Source: RAM1 sp050247515 (GTDB taxonomy: Bacteria; Pseudomonadota; Gammaproteobacteria; Burkholderiales; Burkholderiaceae_C). Taken from it: a DNA stretch of 64,000 nt. Where the stretch lies: assembly GCA_050247515.1 (NCBI GenBank), contig JBFWUB010000014.1, positions 58,358-122,357 on the forward strand, in the 5' to 3' direction. The translations under genes and the position numbers were made by a program. Below, one piece after another: positions 15,252 to 22,708 of the stretch (within the stretch, counting starts at the first letter, position 1; every line of letters begins with the position of its first letter). A model generated the notes under the pieces. That model had not been told where the DNA came from and did not search any database. It worked only from the letters and a program-made list of their open reading frames with translations.

Positions 15252-16460
15252 TCAACTTCTGGCCGCGCGCGCCTGCCGCTGCTGAACATCCACGCCGTGT
15301 GTCCAGCCCGGCACGTTGACGTAGTAGCGCGTGGCCTTGCCCTGGCCCGTGGTCCATAGCAACCCCGCGGCCACCAGCGCCTGCAGATCGCGCGTGGCGG
15401 TGGCCTTGGACACGCCGGTCATCTTCATGTACTTGTCGGCGCTCAGCCCGCCCAGGAAGCCGCCGTCGCCGTCGTCCAGCAGGCGCTGCAGCACCTTGCG
15501 CTGGCGCGCGCCGATGTCGTGCGCCGCGTGGTCCGCCCAGAAGCGGCTCTTCTGGATCGCGGCGTCCATCATGTCGCCGGAGCGCCGGCAGGCGGCCGCG
15601 ATCTGCTGCGCGAACCATTGCACCCAGTCGGTCGCATCGCCGTTGCCGCGCTGGGCTGCGTTCAGCGCGTCGTAGTAGCCCGAGCGCGAGGCGAGCAGCT
15701 GGCGCGACAGGCTGAACAGCCGCAATGGCCCGCCCTGGTCCTGCGCCAGTGCCATGTCCACGATGGCCCGGCCGATACGGCCGTTGCCGTCCTCGAACGG
15801 GTGGATGCTCTCGAACCACAGGTGCGCGATGGCCGCTCTGGCGATGCCATCGAGCGCAGGCTCCTGGTCCGCCACCGGCGTGGTGTCCGCGAACCAATGC
15901 AGGAACTGGTCCATCTCAAATGCGACCTTGGCGGACGGCGGCGCTTCGTAGTGAATGGTCTGGCGCCCCAGCACGCCGCTCACGATCTGCATCGGGTCCT
16001 CGTGGTCGCGCCAGCGGCCCACGGCAATGCGCTGCAGCCCGCTGGTGCCGCCCGGAAACAGCGCCGACTGCCAGCGGCAGAGCCGGTCAGCATCCAGCGG
16101 CTGCGTGAACGCAGCAGAAGCATCGTTGATCACCTCCACCAACCCGTCCACATGCCGGTCGCGCGTGCCCGCGCCGCCCAGCCCCAGCTGGCGCATGACG
16201 GACGAACGCACTGACGCCGGGTCGAGCTTTTCGCCTTCGATGGCGGCGGTGGCCAGCACCTCTTGCGCCATCAGCTCCTGCACAACGTCGCCCGCCGGGC
16301 TCAGGCCGATGGCGCGCGCCCGGCCGTTTACGTCGCCTTGCAGGCGGCGTGCTTCCAGCAGGGCCGGCCCCACGGCGTCGGCATCGAAGCTGAAATGCGG
16401 CCAAGCCGGTTGCTGCCAGACATAGGCCGGGCTTCCCTGGGCGGGGGTCTTGGCGCTCAT
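15252..16460 (-). CDS. Fic-family protein (DUF4172-type N-terminus, Fic core, C-terminal winged helix)
   Basis: A 402-residue protein from the ATG at 16460 (MSAKTPAQGSPAYVWQQP). The N-terminal ~110 residues fit the domain usual in this Fic class and include TAAIEGE, matching the [S/T]xxxE[G/N] inhibitory motif. The catalytic loop is HPFEDGNGRIGR, the complete HPFx[D/E]GNGRxxR consensus, so AMP-transfer (or other nucleotidyl-transfer) activity is expected. The C-terminal ~90 residues are a winged helix (MKMTGVSKATATRDLQALVAAGLL). A perfect palindrome lies just upstream (16475-16507). It is preceded by the nucleotidyltransferase gene and followed by the giant gene, all on the minus strand. The target is unknown. 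Confidence 0.95.
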   Translation of the reverse strand: MSAKTPAQGSPAYVWQQPAWPHFSFDADAVGPALLEARRLQGDVNGRARAIGLSPAGDVVQELMAQEVLATAAIEGEKLDPASVRSSVMRQLGLGGAGTRDRHVDGLVEVINDASAAFTQPLDADRLCRWQSALFPGGTSGLQRIAVGRWRDHEDPMQIVSGVLGRQTIHYEAPPSAKVAFEMDQFLHWFADTTPVADQEPALDGIARAAIAHLWFESIHPFEDGNGRIGRAIVDMALAQDQGGPLRLFSLSRQLLASRSGYYDALNAAQRGNGDATDWVQWFAQQIAAACRRSGDMMDAAIQKSRFWADHAAHDIGARQRKVLQRLLDDGDGGFLGGLSADKYMKMTGVSKATATRDLQALVAAGLLWTTGQGKATRYYVNVPGWTHGVDVQQRQARAARS

Positions 16461-16474
16461 GAGCCGAATTCTAT

Positions 16475-16507
16475 CCAAATACGGCTCAAAAAGTGAGCCG
16501 TATTTGG
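16475..16507. promoter_or_regulatory. Perfect 13-bp-arm palindrome upstream of fic
   Basis: CCAAATACGGCTC at 16475-16487 and GAGCCGTATTTGG at 16495-16507 are exact reverse complements separated by AAAAAGT. The site is 14 bp upstream of the fic ATG and covers the stop codon of the upstream nucleotidyltransferase gene. Symmetry and position suggest an operator, possibly bound by the winged helix of Fic itself. A hairpin acting as an intercistronic terminator is the alternative, though no T-run follows on the minus strand. Confidence 0.7.
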
Positions 16508-17316
16508 GCTTTTCCGGCTCCGGGCGTCTTGAGCAGTTCCGAGTCCGGTCCGCCGCCCGCCAGCGCGGCCGCCTGTTGCCGGAGAACCGCCTGCCGGGAC
16601 GGGTAGATGGCGCCGGGGCTGTGCCGGCACAGCACCTCGGCCAGGTCCCGAACATCGATCTGCGCGTTCGAGCGCCCGGCCGCGAGCATCTGCTCGTCCA
16701 GCGCGGCCCAGTCGGCAACGGTCTCGTTGCCCGTGCGGCGGGCGCCCACTGCCTGAGCAAAGTAACGCACCGTCGGCGAGCCATCGCCGCGCAGTCCATC
16801 CAGCGCGTCCACGCGCCGCTGCCGCTCCACGTCGAACAGCGCATCTCTCAGCCGTTCCAGCTTCAGGCGGTCGGATACGTCGCTGGGCCGCGTGGTCCGC
16901 TTGGACATCAGCATGCCCTCGATGTCCAGTGTCGAAACGGGCACGCCGTCCAGGTCGATGCGCCGCACGTGCGGGCGCAGATCGGCGAAGGTTTTGTCCG
17001 CGGCCACGTACAGCAGGTCGATGGCGATATCCCCCTCGAACGCCGTCGAATACCCCTGGTCCATGAACTCGGGTTTCAGGCGGCCGAGCGCGGCCTGGCT
17101 GTTGGGTACGGACTGCAGGGCGCGGCGCAGGCGCGCGTTGTTGTCGGGGTCCACCGGCAGGAACAGGTCGATGTCCCGCGTCATGCGGGGAAAACCGTGC
17201 AGGGCCATGGCGGCGCCACCGATCAGGACGTATTCGACGCCGTTGTCGTGCAGGGCCTGGGCCAGCAGCGTGATGTCGGTGGGTGTCGGCGGCCGGCGCG
17301 CGGCACCATCGCTCAC
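16486..17316 (-). CDS. Nucleotidyltransferase (DUF6036/AbiEii-like), probable toxin-like partner of an XRE regulator
   Basis: A 276-residue protein with the minimal nucleotidyltransferase signature: YVLIGGAAMALHGFPRMTRDIDLFLPV (split: GG-A--LHG then TRDIDL with two Asp ligands) and a third acidic strand DIAIDLLYV. It starts at a GTG overlapping the XRE gene stop (GTGA at 17313-17316). This architecture resembles the nucleotidyltransferase members of AbiE/MenT-like toxin-antitoxin systems, with an HTH protein encoded just upstream. Toxicity is inferred from context only; a housekeeping nucleotidyltransferase-fold protein cannot be excluded. Confidence 0.82.
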   Translation of the reverse strand: MSDGAARRPPTPTDITLLAQALHDNGVEYVLIGGAAMALHGFPRMTRDIDLFLPVDPDNNARLRRALQSVPNSQAALGRLKPEFMDQGYSTAFEGDIAIDLLYVAADKTFADLRPHVRRIDLDGVPVSTLDIEGMLMSKRTTRPSDVSDRLKLERLRDALFDVERQRRVDALDGLRGDGSPTVRYFAQAVGARRTGNETVADWAALDEQMLAAGRSNAQIDVRDLAEVLCRHSPGAIYPSRQAVLRQQAAALAGGGPDSELLKTPGAGKAQIRLTF

Positions 17317-17843
17317 AAGCCACCCCGCGACAGGGCGAGCTGCACGGCCTGCGCGGTCTCGCGCTCTTCATCGAACTGGTTCTTGGCTTGCGGCGTGGGG
17401 AAATGCCGGGCGGTTCCTTCGGCGGCATGGGGCGCCAGCTGTTGATGCAAAGCGAGCGCCTGACCCTGCAGCGCGCCCCAGGTGGAGGCAAGCCACCGGC
17501 TGCGTTCGAACGGCAGCATGGCCTGAACGCGCAGGGCCTGGTCGAGTTCGCGCTCTGCCTGGTGCGCGGCCATGTCCTGCGCCGTGGTGAAGCTGGGCGC
17601 CCGGTTTGCCTCGCCGGCCGGGCCGGCGGCCGGCCGCAACTCGATATCGACGCCCAAAGCCGCGCACAGCCCCCGCAAGGTGCTCACGGTGAAGTCGCCG
17701 CCGCCTTCGATGCTCACCAGTGAGCGGCGGCTGACGCCGGCCCGGTCGGCAACGTCCTGCTGCCGCAAGCCTTTTGACTTGCGGGTTTGCAGCAGTACCG
17801 CAACAAGCGGGTCAGCCGGTGAGACGGGGGTGGCGCTGAGCAT
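17313..17843 (-). CDS. XRE-family HTH regulator, probable antitoxin/repressor of the nucleotidyltransferase
   Basis: A 176-residue protein with an XRE helix-turn-helix at residues ~15-70 (SKGLRQQDVADRAGVSRRSL, then IEGGGDFTVSTLRGLCAALG). A helical C-terminal region of ~100 residues follows, rich in Ala/Gln/Glu. It is the first gene of the leftward run XRE, nucleotidyltransferase, Fic, giant protein. A short perfect inverted repeat GAAGT-TT-ACTTC lies 8 bp upstream of its ATG (17851-17862) and may be its binding site. Confidence 0.85.
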   Translation of the reverse strand: MLSATPVSPADPLVAVLLQTRKSKGLRQQDVADRAGVSRRSLVSIEGGGDFTVSTLRGLCAALGVDIELRPAAGPAGEANRAPSFTTAQDMAAHQAERELDQALRVQAMLPFERSRWLASTWGALQGQALALHQQLAPHAAEGTARHFPTPQAKNQFDEERETAQAVQLALSRGGL

Positions 17844-17850
17844 GATTTGA

Positions 17851-17862
17851 GAAGTTTACTTC
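17851..17862. promoter_or_regulatory. Short palindrome upstream of the XRE gene
   Basis: GAAGT-TT-ACTTC is a 5-bp-arm perfect inverted repeat 8 bp before the XRE start codon, in a locally AT-rich promoter-like stretch. It fits a self-regulating HTH operator but is short enough to occur by chance. Confidence 0.35.
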
Positions 17863-17914
17863 ACTTGATTGGAGCCATGTGTGCTTTTAGGACGTGGCAC
17901 GCCCCTTGCATCTC

Positions 17915-17928
17915 ATCTTGGATACAAG
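17915..17928. promoter_or_regulatory. GntR-type operator-like palindrome upstream of the allophanate hydrolase gene
   Basis: ATCTTGGATACAAG contains the inverted repeat CTTG-GATA-CAAG, close to the TTG-N-AT-N-CAA pattern recognised by many FCD-class GntR regulators. It lies 16 bp upstream of the chosen start of the first gene in the cluster. The GntR gene at 30879-31592 closes the same cluster and is the obvious candidate to bind it. Confidence 0.55.
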
Positions 17929-17943
17929 TCTGGATGCTCAAAC

Positions 17944-19671
17944 ATGGTGCAAACCGTCCTTCCTGTTGAAACCGCCGCTGGCGCCGCGTCTGGCGCGGCG
18001 CGGGCCAGCGCGCCGCAGGCCTGGATTTCCCGCTACGAGGGGTCTATTTCCATTCGCACCGAGGGTCCGCTGGCCGGCCTGCGCTTCGCGGTCAAGGACA
18101 ACATCGACGCGGCCGGGCTGCCCACGACGGCCGCCTGTGCTGCGTTCGCTTACCGGCCGGCCGCCCACGCCACCGCCGTGCGGAAACTGCTCGATGCTGG
18201 TGCATCGCTGGTCGGCAAGACCAATCTGGACCAGTTCGCCTGTGGGCTGAACGGCACGCGGTCGCCGTATGGCGCGGTGCCCAACGCCTTCGACGCGGCT
18301 TATGTGTCCGGCGGGTCCAGCTCGGGCTCGGCCCACGTCGTGGCCACGGGCGAGGTGGACTTTGCGCTGGGTACCGACACCGCCGGTTCGGGCCGCGTGC
18401 CGGCGGGCCTCAACAACATCGTGGGCCTCAAGCCCAGCCGGGGCCTGATCAGCGCCCACGGCGTGGTGCCTGCGGCGCAGAGCGTGGACTGCGTGTCCAT
18501 CTTCGCGCGCACCGTCGGCCTGGCCGCGCAGGTGCTGCAGGTCGCCATGGGGTATGACCCGCAGGACCCGTTCTCGCGCCGGCTGCCCATGGCCAGTACG
18601 CCGCTGCCCGCAGCCTTCAGGTTTGGCGTGCCCACCGAGTTGCCGTTATTTGGTGATGCCCAGGCCGAGACCGCATTTGGCCAGGCCATCACGCGGCTGC
18701 GTGCGCTGGGCGGCACGCCGGTGGCGGTGGACTTCACGCCGCTGGCCCAGGCCGCCGCGCTGCTCTATGAAAGTGCCCTGGTCGCGGAACGTTATGCGGC
18801 AATACGCCCGTTTTTTGATGCGAACGAAGCGCAGGTGATGGAGCCGGTGCGCGGCATCATCGCCAGCGGCCGGGCCTACAGCGCGGCCGATCTGGTGGAC
18901 GCACAGGTGCAGCTGCGCGCACTGGGCCAGCGCGCCGCCGCCATGTGGGGCGACATTGACGTGCTGCTGGTACCCACGGCCCCCACGCACTACACCATCG
19001 CCGCCATGCAGGCCGACCCGGTGGCGCTCAACCGCAACCTGGGCGCCTACACCAATTTCGTGAACCTGCTGGACTACGCCGCGCTGTCGGTGCCCAGCAG
19101 CATCCGCGCTGACGGCTTGCCGTTCGGCATCACGCTCATCGGCCCTTGCGGCAGCGACTGGCAGCTGGCCGGGCTGGGCCAGCGCTTTCACCACAGCACC
19201 GGCCTCACCCAGGGTGCCACGGGGCAGCCGCTGCCCGCGCCCATGGCCATCCCCGGCATCCAGGCGCAGGCCATGGTCCAGGTCGCCGTGGTGGGCGCCC
19301 ACCTGTCGGGCATGCCGCTGAACGGCCAGCTGACCGAGCGCGGCGCGCGCCTGGTGGGCACTGCCAGCACAGCGCCGCATTACCGCTTCTACGCATTGCC
19401 CGGTACCACGCCGCCCAAGCCCGGCCTGGTGCGCGTGGCCGACGGCACAGGTGGTGCCATCGCGCTGGAAATCTGGGAAATGCCCGTGGCGCAGTACGGC
19501 AGCTTTGTCGCGCTGATCCCCGCGCCGCTGGGCATTGGCACCCTGAGCCTGGCCGACGGCACCAGCGTGCAGGGCTTTGTGTGCGAAGCCCTGGCCACAC
19601 AAGGCGCACAAGACATCACCCACCTGGGCGGATGGCGCGCGTACATCGCGTCGCTGAAAGCCCCTGCCTGA
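17944..19671 (+). CDS. atzF: Allophanate hydrolase (AtzF-like)
   Basis: A 575-residue protein from the ATG at 17944 (MVQTVLPVETAAG); an open frame 25 codons longer exists but would run through the operator-like palindrome. The first ~440 residues are an amidase-signature domain with Lys in FAVKDNID, the cis-Ser/Gly-rich loop YVSGGSSSGSAHVVATG and the nucleophile region LGTDTAGSGRVPAG. The last ~125 residues match the AtzF-specific C-terminal domain (VVGAHLSGMPLNGQL, HYRFYALPGTTPPKPGLVR). The enzyme hydrolyses allophanate to ammonia and CO2. No urea carboxylase gene is in the window, so the allophanate probably comes from the ureide/biuret-like enzymes encoded downstream. Confidence 0.92.
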   Translation: MVQTVLPVETAAGAASGAARASAPQAWISRYEGSISIRTEGPLAGLRFAVKDNIDAAGLPTTAACAAFAYRPAAHATAVRKLLDAGASLVGKTNLDQFACGLNGTRSPYGAVPNAFDAAYVSGGSSSGSAHVVATGEVDFALGTDTAGSGRVPAGLNNIVGLKPSRGLISAHGVVPAAQSVDCVSIFARTVGLAAQVLQVAMGYDPQDPFSRRLPMASTPLPAAFRFGVPTELPLFGDAQAETAFGQAITRLRALGGTPVAVDFTPLAQAAALLYESALVAERYAAIRPFFDANEAQVMEPVRGIIASGRAYSAADLVDAQVQLRALGQRAAAMWGDIDVLLVPTAPTHYTIAAMQADPVALNRNLGAYTNFVNLLDYAALSVPSSIRADGLPFGITLIGPCGSDWQLAGLGQRFHHSTGLTQGATGQPLPAPMAIPGIQAQAMVQVAVVGAHLSGMPLNGQLTERGARLVGTASTAPHYRFYALPGTTPPKPGLVRVADGTGGAIALEIWEMPVAQYGSFVALIPAPLGIGTLSLADGTSVQGFVCEALATQGAQDITHLGGWRAYIASLKAPA

Positions 19672-19714
19672 TCTTCAACCCCTTTTCATCCATCCAACCT
19701 CGCAGGAGCATCCC

Positions 19715-20713
19715 ATGAGCCAACACCGTCAAGCCAACCGCCGCACCCTGATCAAGGCCGGCGCCGCCTCCGCCGCCCTGGGCCTGCTGGGCGCGCCCGC
19801 CATCGTGCGGGCGCAGGCCGGCCCCAAGATCCGCATCGGCTACTGGCCTATTGCGGCCGGCCTGCCGTTCTATTCGGCCATCGAGCTGGGCTACTTCAAG
19901 GAAGCCGGCCTGGACGTGGAGCCGCTGAAGTTCGCGGGCGCGCAGCAGGTGATGGAGGCGGTGCTGTCCGGCCGCGCCGACGGCACGGCCAATGGCACGG
20001 GCTCGGCCAACATCGCTATCGGCGAGATCGCGGCGCCTGGCACCTTCAAGATCTTCTGTTCCAACCCCAGCAACGTGAAGAACGTGCTGGATGAAGTGAT
20101 CGTGCCGGTTGCCAGCCCGGCCAAGGTCATGGCCGACCTGAAGGGCAAGCGCGTGGGCTCGGGCCCCGGCATCCAGAACGTGACGCTGGCCAAGACCGTG
20201 CTGGAGCGCGGTGGCGCCACAGGCGCAACGGTGGTGGAGCTGCCCATCGGCCAGCACGTGGCAGCGCTGGCCGCAGGCCAGATCGACGCTGCCTACACGC
20301 TGGAGCCCACCGGCACCATCGGGCGCATGAACGGCACCACGCGCGTGCTGGAGCCGGGCGTGATCGCCAGGTATGTGCTGGGCGACCCGATGGCGCCCTG
20401 GTTCGGCGGCTCGGCATCGCTGGCCTCGGCTTTCATCCAGAAGAACCCCGAGGTGGCGAAGAAATTCGTCGCCGCCTATGGCAAAGGCGTGAACTATGTG
20501 CGCACCAAGCCGGTGGAAGCGCGCCAGTACATGAAGGGCTACACCGCCATTGAAGGCCCGCTGACCAGCGAGGTACCGCTGGCTGCGTACACCATGTACA
20601 ACGAATTCACACCGGCGGACGTGGCGCACTTCCAGAAGTTCTTCGATCTGTTCAGCGAGAAGGGCATCTTCAGCAAGCGGCTGATGGTCGACAGCATGCT
20701 CTACAAGGGGTAA
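19715..20713 (+). CDS. NitT/TauT-family ABC transporter substrate-binding protein with Tat-like signal
   Basis: A 332-residue protein preceded by an AGGAG site. Its N-terminus NRRTLIKAGAASAALGLLGA ending at a VRAQA cleavage site looks like a twin-arginine signal. The mature part begins KIRIGYWPIAAGLPFYSAIELGYFKEAGL (split by family pattern), typical of the SsuA/TauA/NrtA group. It is followed 4 bp later by its permease and then the ATPase. Position between allophanate hydrolase and AtzG/E-like genes suggests a nitrogen-rich ligand such as biuret, a ureide or a nucleobase breakdown product; the ligand is not determined by sequence. Confidence 0.93.
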   Translation: MSQHRQANRRTLIKAGAASAALGLLGAPAIVRAQAGPKIRIGYWPIAAGLPFYSAIELGYFKEAGLDVEPLKFAGAQQVMEAVLSGRADGTANGTGSANIAIGEIAAPGTFKIFCSNPSNVKNVLDEVIVPVASPAKVMADLKGKRVGSGPGIQNVTLAKTVLERGGATGATVVELPIGQHVAALAAGQIDAAYTLEPTGTIGRMNGTTRVLEPGVIARYVLGDPMAPWFGGSASLASAFIQKNPEVAKKFVAAYGKGVNYVRTKPVEARQYMKGYTAIEGPLTSEVPLAAYTMYNEFTPADVAHFQKFFDLFSEKGIFSKRLMVDSMLYKG

Positions 20714-20717
20714 AACC

Positions 20718-21584
20718 ATGCGCGCCACCCCAGACGCCATGCCCGGTGCGCCCGTGCCGCCCGCTGCGGCGGCCACGCCCAAACCCTGGACGCCACCGGC
20801 CGCCAACGCACCTGCCGCCCCACCGCGCGCGCCGCAGTGGGAACGCTTCCTGCCCTTCATCGGCCCCATCGTGCTGTTCATCCTGTGGGACCTGGCGGTA
20901 CGCACCGGCTTCATCAAGGCCATCCTGCTGCCGCCGCCGCTGGACGCGCTGGGCACGCTGATCAGCGGGCTGTGGGGCGGCCCGCTGCTGAAGGACTTTG
21001 GCGTGACGGTCATGCGCACGGTGCAGGCGTTTCTGATCGCCGCGGCCGTGGGCATGCCGCTGGGTGTGCTGCTGGGCAGCAACGAGCGGGCCTACCGCAG
21101 CGTGGAGTTCCTGATCGACTTCTTCCGCTCCACGCCGTCGTCGGCGCTGATCCCGCTGTTCCTCATGATCTTTGGGGTGTCCGACATCAACAAGGTGGCG
21201 ATTGCCGCGTTCGGCGCGTTCCTGATCGTGGTGTTCAACAGTGCCTACGGCGTGATCAACGCGCGCAAGCAGCGGGTGATGGCGGCCAAGGTCATGGGCG
21301 CCACGCGCTGGCAGATCTTCAAGGACGTGCTGGTCTGGGAAAGCCTGCAACCCAGCTTCGTGGGCCTGCGCTCGGCGGTGTCCATGGCGCTGGTGATCGT
21401 GATCGTGGCCGAGATGTTCATCGGCGCCGACAGCGGCCTGGGCAACCGGATCATCAATTCGCAGCAGGTCATGAATGTGCGCGACATGTACGCGTCCATC
21501 CTCGCGGCGGGCGCGCTGGGCTACGCGCTCAACATCCTGTTCCTGTTCATCGAAAGAAAAATCGTCCATTGGAGCGGAAGATGA
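20718..21584 (+). CDS. NitT/TauT-family ABC transporter permease
   Basis: A 288-residue permease with a Pro/Ala-rich cytoplasmic N-terminal extension (~40 residues) and about six membrane helices. The EAA loop is visible as ARKQRVMAAKVMGATRWQIF. Family features include STPSSALIPLFLMIFG and MALVIVIVAEMFIG. Its stop overlaps the ATPase start (ATGA at 21581-21584). Confidence 0.93.
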   Translation: MRATPDAMPGAPVPPAAAATPKPWTPPAANAPAAPPRAPQWERFLPFIGPIVLFILWDLAVRTGFIKAILLPPPLDALGTLISGLWGGPLLKDFGVTVMRTVQAFLIAAAVGMPLGVLLGSNERAYRSVEFLIDFFRSTPSSALIPLFLMIFGVSDINKVAIAAFGAFLIVVFNSAYGVINARKQRVMAAKVMGATRWQIFKDVLVWESLQPSFVGLRSAVSMALVIVIVAEMFIGADSGLGNRIINSQQVMNVRDMYASILAAGALGYALNILFLFIERKIVHWSGR

Positions 21585-22402
21585 GCACCGTACTGAATGC
21601 ACCGGTTTATGCCGACGTGCCCGCGCGTGAATTCGTGCCCGGCCCGGCCGGCACGCACATCACCATCCGCGGCCTGACCAAGTATTTCGCGGGCTGGCCG
21701 CTGTACGAAAACTTCGACCTGGACATCCCCAAGCACAAGATCGTGTCGGTGTTCGGCCCCAACGGCTGCGGCAAGAGCACGCTGATCAACATGATCGCGG
21801 GGCTCATCCCCATCGACAGCGGTGAAATCCTGTTCGACGGCAAAAGCCTGAAGGACACCAAGATCGGCTACGTATTCCAGAACTACCGCGAAGCGATGTT
21901 CCCGTGGATGCGCACCATCGACAACATTGCCTACCCGCTCAAGCTGGAGGGCAAGTCCAAGGCCGAGGTGGACCGGCGCATGGCCGAGCTGGTGGCGTCG
22001 TTTGACGTCAAATTCGACCTCAACCGCTACCCGTATGAGCTGTCGGGCGGCCAGCAGCAGACGGCGTCCATCATGCGGGCGCTGGCCAACAACCCCGAGG
22101 TGCTGTTCCTGGACGAGCCGTTCTCTGCGCTGGATTTCGAGATGACGCTTTTCATCCGCGAAAAGCTGCAGGAGGTGTTCATCAAAACCGGCACCACCAT
22201 GCTGCTGGTGTCGCACGACCTGGAAGAAGCGGTGTACCTGGCCGACCAGGTGCTGTTGCTGACCAAGCGGCCCACCAAGGTGGCCGAAATCCTGGAATAC
22301 AGCGATGCGCGCCCGCGCACGGTGGACACGCTGTCCACGCCGAGCTTCGTGGCGACCAAGAAACTCAGCCTCGAAATTTTTCAGAGGGAAGTCCGCCGAT
22401 GA
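21581..22402 (+). CDS. NitT/TauT-family ABC transporter ATP-binding protein
   Basis: A 273-residue ATPase starting MSTVLNAPVYADVPAREF. Walker A is FGPNGCGKSTL, the Q-loop is YVFQNYREAMFPWM, the signature is LSGGQQQTASIMRAL, Walker B is VLFLDEPFSALD and the H-loop His is in LLVSHDLEEAV. It completes a binding protein/permease/ATPase set with the two preceding genes. A GC-rich repeat (22408-22483) follows immediately. Confidence 0.94.
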   Translation: MSTVLNAPVYADVPAREFVPGPAGTHITIRGLTKYFAGWPLYENFDLDIPKHKIVSVFGPNGCGKSTLINMIAGLIPIDSGEILFDGKSLKDTKIGYVFQNYREAMFPWMRTIDNIAYPLKLEGKSKAEVDRRMAELVASFDVKFDLNRYPYELSGGQQQTASIMRALANNPEVLFLDEPFSALDFEMTLFIREKLQEVFIKTGTTMLLVSHDLEEAVYLADQVLLLTKRPTKVAEILEYSDARPRTVDTLSTPSFVATKKLSLEIFQREVRR

Positions 22403-22407
22403 TGGCC

Positions 22408-22483
22408 CACCCCCGAAGCGCCTTCGGCGCTCCCCCCTCAAGGGGGCGCCCCCAGCGGCCCGGCAAAGCCGGCTCCGCGGCGG
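22408..22483 (+). repeat. GC-rich intergenic repeat family 2, copy 1
   Basis: This stretch starts CCCCGAAGCGCCTTCGGCGC and continues with AGCGGCCCGGCAAAGCCGGC. It contains two short hairpins (GAAGCGCCTTCGGCGC and CCGGCAAAGCCGG) and recurs in reverse orientation at 44143-44219. It lies between the ABC ATPase and the AtzG-like gene within one transcription unit, so it may act on the mRNA (processing or attenuation). Confidence 0.75.
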
Positions 22484-22501
22484 CACTGGAAAAGGCACGC
22501 C

Positions 22502-22708
22502 ATGAACGATGAACAGATCCTCACCTACGTGAAGGCCAGCGCCGCCGCGATGGGCATTCCGCTGGACGCCGCGCGCGCGCAGCGCGTGGCGGGGCACCTG
22601 GAGCGAACGGCGGCGCTGGCCGCGCTGCTGGAGCGCGTGCCGCTCGCGCCGGAAGACGAGCTGGCCGAAATCTTCAACCCCGACCCGCGCAGGACGCACG
22701 CCGCATGA
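22502..22708 (+). CDS. DUF4089 protein, AtzG-like small GatC-type subunit
   Basis: A 68-residue protein (MNDEQILTYVKASAAAMGIP...) immediately upstream of an amidase and overlapping it by ATGA (22705-22708). Small DUF4089 proteins such as AtzG form a GatC-like partner needed for AtzE amidase stability. The helix-turn-helix-like length, the PLDAARAQRVAGHLERTAALA segment (split) and the C-terminal PEDELAEIFNPDP tail agree with that family. The adjacent gene order G-E-H matches the s-triazine cluster, apart from the missing AtzD. Confidence 0.85.
   Translation: MNDEQILTYVKASAAAMGIPLDAARAQRVAGHLERTAALAALLERVPLAPEDELAEIFNPDPRRTHAA

Noticed and set aside
15155..15289. 45-codon N-terminal extension of the giant protein
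   Set aside because: It overlaps the 3' end of fic in another frame and reads as Arg/Pro-rich filler. The ATG at 15154 gives a sensible N-terminus, although neither start has a strong ribosome binding site.
11663..15289. A plant-inducible-promoter (PIP/hrp) box upstream of the giant gene
   Set aside because: TTCG-containing words occur in the 15155-15290 region but not with the required spacing, so type III regulation is not supported by the sequence.
20837..21580. 248-codon upstream extension of the NitT/TauT ATPase frame
   Set aside because: It lies entirely in the permease gene in another frame; the ATG at 21581 with ATGA overlap is the evident start.
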